Source: Gordonia sp. KTR9 | Lineage (GTDB): Bacteria; Actinomycetota; Actinomycetes; Mycobacteriales; Mycobacteriaceae | DNA: 64,000 nt | Direction of reading: 5' to 3' | Assembly: GCF_000143885.2 (NCBI RefSeq) | Contig: NC_018581.1 | Location: 1,116,001 to 1,180,000, forward strand | Shown here: in pieces, positions 61,518 through 64,000 of the stretch | How the letters are laid out: every line of letters starts with the position of its first letter | Position numbering within the stretch: the stretch's first letter is position 1 | The notes under the pieces: generated by a model | Databases searched by the model: none | What the model was told of the DNA's origin: nothing | The model's input: the letters and a program-made list of their open reading frames with translations, nothing else | Position numbers and translations under genes: made by a program

Positions 61518-62038
61518 TCTTCTGAGTGATTCCGTTCGCTCGGCGCGCTGCGCTTACCGAACGACAACTTTTGTTTGTCAGTCGCTAGGAGCGATCGGCG
61601 GGGTCTAGCGATCATCAATCCTCGCCTTCTGATCGACAGTAATCCGTTGTCAGTGCTTGTGGCGCAGGCTTTTCGGTTGTTGGACTGGTACGCATGACCC
61701 ACTTCTGGCTCCGTGACTATGCCCACAAAAGCGTGTCAGGGTTCCGATGTCGCCACACTTTCGTGACGCCTTGTTCCAGGTGACGCAAGAACTATGAAAA
61801 TTCAAGTGCTGGTGAGGATCACGTGATCTCAAATTGAGATCTTCGCCTGTGCGTCGAGGCTGCATTCGCGCCATCGCGCCAGACGCCACCATCCCTGGGC
61901 GGCTTTATCAAGAATCTCTTTAGCGTTAGTCTTCCGGTAGTTCGCGATTCGGATGTCAGGGGAGGCCCCGCGGGGTTGGCGTCGAGTCGCTCTCGGTGCC
62001 CGAGCTCGAGGCTCGGGCACCGTCCAGGGGGAGGGCCC
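61518..62038. other. 521-bp gene-free interval with overlapping palindromes
   Basis: No convincing gene; composition is visibly less GC-rich than the neighbours. GATCACGTGATC (61817-61828) is a perfect palindrome and overlaps a second dyad, GATCTCAA-A-TTGAGATC (61825-61841). A third stem lies at 61995-62021. The 61690-61800 stretch may be mobile-element debris, but I cannot identify it. Confidence 0.5.
61995..62021 (+). promoter_or_regulatory. Hairpin directly before the membrane-gene ribosome site
   Basis: GGTGCCCGAGC (61995-62005) pairs exactly with GCTCGGGCACC (62011-62021). The ribosome site GGGGGAGGG follows four bases later and the ATG at 62039. It could control translation or stabilise the mRNA. 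Confidence 0.5.
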
Positions 62039-63277
62039 ATGACCGTTCTTGATTCCTTCGTGCCTGTGGCACCGCCGATTGCGGATGTCGACACAGGCAG
62101 TGCTCCGTCGAACCCGAAGCCGGGTCGCCGACTAAGAGTCCGGGTTGCGCTCACCAGACCGCGCGAGGTGTCGATCGTGGTCCGCTACGTCTCGATCGTG
62201 GGCGCCGCCATGCTGGCGTTCGCACCGGCGATCTCCGCAAACGTCACGGCGCTCGCCGAGGGGTCGCCGACGGCGTATCTGCTGTTCATCCCGGTGTGGG
62301 GGCTGATGATCGCACTCGGCCTCGACACCACGCCTCGCGGTCGCGAGATCGGTGACGGCGAGTTCGATCGCATCCTCGTCGTGGTGATCGGCGGGGGACT
62401 CGGTCTGACCGCGGCGCTGGTCGTTCCCCGGATTCCCGCGGTCGCCGCGTTCTGGCACGCGGACCTGTTGCCGCTGCTGATCTGGGTGTTCGCCGCGTCG
62501 ATCGTGATCTTCGGGATCCGGCGCGTCGTCCGCGACTACCTCGTCTGGGCGTTCCTGCTGGTCTGTTTCCCGCCGAACTTCCTGCTCCTGGGGCAGGCGT
62601 TCGGCGGGTCGACGACTGCCTTCGCAGTGCTGACAGTCGGTCTCGGGCTCGTCGTGAGCTACATGTCGCTGCGCCGGCGTCCGCGAGTCGCCGTGGCCAC
62701 GACGGGTGCGGCGGCGCTGGTCGGCCTCGGGCTGGTGTGGGTGCTGGCCGGTGCTCCGGCACTGGCCTTCACCGTGCCCGCGGCCGCGATGACGGCGATC
62801 GCGATCATCGTGCGCGTGCGCAGCGGAGGTGTCGGGACGACACCCGCCGCCCTGCCCAAGCAGTCCATCGTCACGCTGGCGTCGGGATGGCTTGTGGCGC
62901 TGGTGATCCTGGGACTCACCCCGCATGCGCCGAACTCGCCGGAACCTGTTGCCTCGCCGCCGATCGGCGAGGACTGGCTGGGGCAGATGCGCATGCTGGG
63001 AATCGGCATCACCGAGCCCCAGGTGTTCGACTGGGGTCCGCGGGTCATGGGTTCCGGCGGTGATGTGCGGCGGTACCGGATCACGGCGGGCGTGACCGGT
63101 CCGCAGACCAGGCCGCTGTCCACCGCGTACCTCGACGTGTACTCCACCACCGACCTGGGCCGCTTCTCCAGTTACCGGCGCGGGCTGTGGTACGAGACGG
63201 TGCCGCCGGCGACGATCGACGCCACGCCGGCGTCGGCGGACGGCCGGCACACCCGGATCGGCAGTATCGCCAACTGA
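62039..63277 (+). CDS. Polytopic membrane protein, C-terminus cut by an insertion element
   Basis: A 412-residue frame with eight to nine membrane helices (about 50-300) followed by an extracytoplasmic part with RMLGIGITEPQVFDWGPRV and TRPLSTAYLDVYSTTDLG. The stop TGA at 63275-63277 is the first three bases of the IS3-type terminal repeat, so the natural C-terminus is lost or lies beyond the element. I do not recognise the family; an exosortase-associated membrane protein was considered without firm support. GGGGGAGGG precedes the ATG. Confidence 0.65.
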   Translation: MTVLDSFVPVAPPIADVDTGSAPSNPKPGRRLRVRVALTRPREVSIVVRYVSIVGAAMLAFAPAISANVTALAEGSPTAYLLFIPVWGLMIALGLDTTPRGREIGDGEFDRILVVVIGGGLGLTAALVVPRIPAVAAFWHADLLPLLIWVFAASIVIFGIRRVVRDYLVWAFLLVCFPPNFLLLGQAFGGSTTAFAVLTVGLGLVVSYMSLRRRPRVAVATTGAAALVGLGLVWVLAGAPALAFTVPAAAMTAIAIIVRVRSGGVGTTPAALPKQSIVTLASGWLVALVILGLTPHAPNSPEPVASPPIGEDWLGQMRMLGIGITEPQVFDWGPRVMGSGGDVRRYRITAGVTGPQTRPLSTAYLDVYSTTDLGRFSSYRRGLWYETVPPATIDATPASADGRHTRIGSIAN

Positions 63278-63326
63278 ACCGCCCCGGGTCTGTCGGAGGC
63301 TCTCGAACCTGTGAAGGATGGAGAGC

Positions 63327-63644
63327 ATGGCAGCACCACGCAAGTACAGTGAGGAACTCAAGGACCGGGCCACCCGGATGGCATGTGAAGCGCGACGAGA
63401 TCCCGATTCGTCGAGAGGTGCGATCAAGCGGATCGCCGATCAGCTCGGAGTCCATCCCGAGGCGTTGCGCAATTGGGTTCGTCAGGCCGAGATCGACGGC
63501 GGGGTCCGCCCGGGCACCACGAGTGAGGACGCTGACCGCATCGCGGCGTTGGAGCGGGAGAACCGTGAACTGCGGCGAGCGAACACGATCTTGAAGCAGG
63601 CTTCGGCTTTCTTTGCGGCGGAGATCGACCGCCCACAGCGCTGA
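63327..63644 (+). CDS. IS3-family transposase OrfA
   Basis: A 105-residue protein starting MAAPRKYSEELKDRATRM, with a helix-turn-helix (AIKRIADQLGVHPEALRNWV) and a leucine-zipper-like C-terminus (ALERENRELRRANTILKQAS). ATG 63318 would add MES. OrfA binds the element ends, and OrfAB made by -1 frameshifting is the active transposase. Confidence 0.9.
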   Translation: MAAPRKYSEELKDRATRMACEARRDPDSSRGAIKRIADQLGVHPEALRNWVRQAEIDGGVRPGTTSEDADRIAALERENRELRRANTILKQASAFFAAEIDRPQR

Positions 63645-63646
63645 TC

Positions 63647-64000
63647 GTGGAGTTCGTCGCGGCTCACCGCGATGAACACGGAGTCGATCCGATCTGTGCG
63701 GCATTGCGCGATACGTCCGCCCAGATCGCTCCGTCCACGGTACGAGCCCACCTGAGCCCCCAGAAGACCGAGGCGCCTCGTGTGGTGCGTGACCGGGAGC
63801 TCCTTACCCAGGTCCGCGCGGTGCATGCCGACAACCTCGGCGTCTACGGTGCCCGCAAGGTGCATGCCCAATTGCGCAGACAGGGCCATAGTGCTGCCCG
63901 CTGCACCGTCGAGCGATTGATGAAAGCCGACGGGCTGCAAGGGATAGCGAGACTCAAGACACGCAAGACCACGCGCAGCGAGGGAGCTGAAACACCCCGG
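63647..64000 (+). CDS. IS3-family transposase OrfB, partial
   Basis: The frame VEFVAAHRDEHGVDPICAAL continues with HTH_21-type sequence (NLGVYGARKVHAQLRRQGHS) and is open to the window edge, before the DDE catalytic residues. It is in the -1 frame relative to orfA. A CTTTCTTTG stretch in the overlap (63607-63615) is a possible shift site. GTG 63647, three bases after the orfA stop, is an alternative independent start. Confidence 0.85.
   Translation, partial: MEFVAAHRDEHGVDPICAALRDTSAQIAPSTVRAHLSPQKTEAPRVVRDRELLTQVRAVHADNLGVYGARKVHAQLRRQGHSAARCTVERLMKADGLQGIARLKTRKTTRSEGAETPR

Larger units (their letters stand above)
63275..64000 (+). mobile_element. IS3-family insertion element, right end outside window
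   Basis: The left terminal sequence TGAACCGCCCCGGGTCTGTC is of the type seen at IS3-family ends in actinobacteria. It is followed by orfA with a Tnp_1 helix-turn-helix and by orfB (integrase) in the -1 frame. The right end is beyond the window, so size and target duplication cannot be checked. Confidence 0.85.

Noticed and set aside
62039..63277. Exosortase assignment for the truncated membrane protein
   Set aside because: The expected catalytic Cys-Arg-His pattern is not visible; only polytopic membrane topology can be supported.

Overview
The window is high-GC DNA (coding wobble positions almost all G or C) from a mycolic-acid-containing actinomycete. The evidence is a complete Mce lipid-import operon (MceG ATPase, two YrbE permeases, MceA to MceF, two Mce-associated proteins) lying between rplJ-rplL and rpoB-rpoC, a mycothiol-dependent maleylpyruvate isomerase-type protein, an Rv1733c-type membrane protein and IniA/IniC-like dynamins. 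Gene order and a dispersed 42-bp repeat fit Gordonia or a close relative; the genus is an inference.

Layout. 1-9617: a hydantoinase/oxoprolinase pair (hyuB partial, hyuA), a divergent PucR regulator, an AmiC-like ligand-binding protein without a signal peptide, a CocE/S15 hydrolase and a GH76 mannanase-like protein. 9618-32358: rplJ-rplL, an AbiEi/DUF559 gene, the Mce operon, then rpoB-rpoC. 32361-41419: a secreted alpha/beta hydrolase, a degradative set (aldehyde dehydrogenase, MDMPI-type protein, SDR, acyl-CoA synthetase) opposite an AraC regulator, a glutaminase-STAS fusion and a VOC protein. 41505-51570: a decayed DUF559 gene, an AlbA_2 membrane protein, an aspartate-repeat protein, an ECF sigma factor and a very acidic protein; divergent from these, two dynamin-like GTPases and an unusual membrane-anchored Hsp70 fusion, followed by an Rv1733c-like protein and an unrecognised gene. 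51625-57898: a DinB2-type polymerase with an atypical steric-gate residue, a phosphodiesterase, a GNAT protein, and a copper-handling set (YcnI, CopC, CopD). 57909-64000: an IS1111/IS110-type element sitting in a dispersed repeat, two divergent alpha/beta hydrolases, and a membrane protein gene whose end is supplied by an IS3-type element running off the window.

How the parts work together. The Mce genes overlap by 1-4 bases and form one lipid-import machine with its ATPase attached. The degradative set can be read as alcohol to aldehyde to acid to acyl-CoA, feeding beta-oxidation. YcnI-CopC-CopD form a periplasm-to-membrane copper route. The dynamin/Hsp70 block with its divergent sigma factor looks like an envelope-stress or membrane-remodelling system related to mycobacterial iniBAC, with a chaperone architecture I do not recognise.

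Two features tie distant parts of the window together. A family of repeats built on CTCCCTGAGGTGCGAGGAGC abuts several stop codons, lies inside one coding sequence, and is the insertion site of the IS1111-like element. That element's long right end, where such elements encode their guide RNA, carries a perfect 97-bp tandem duplication.
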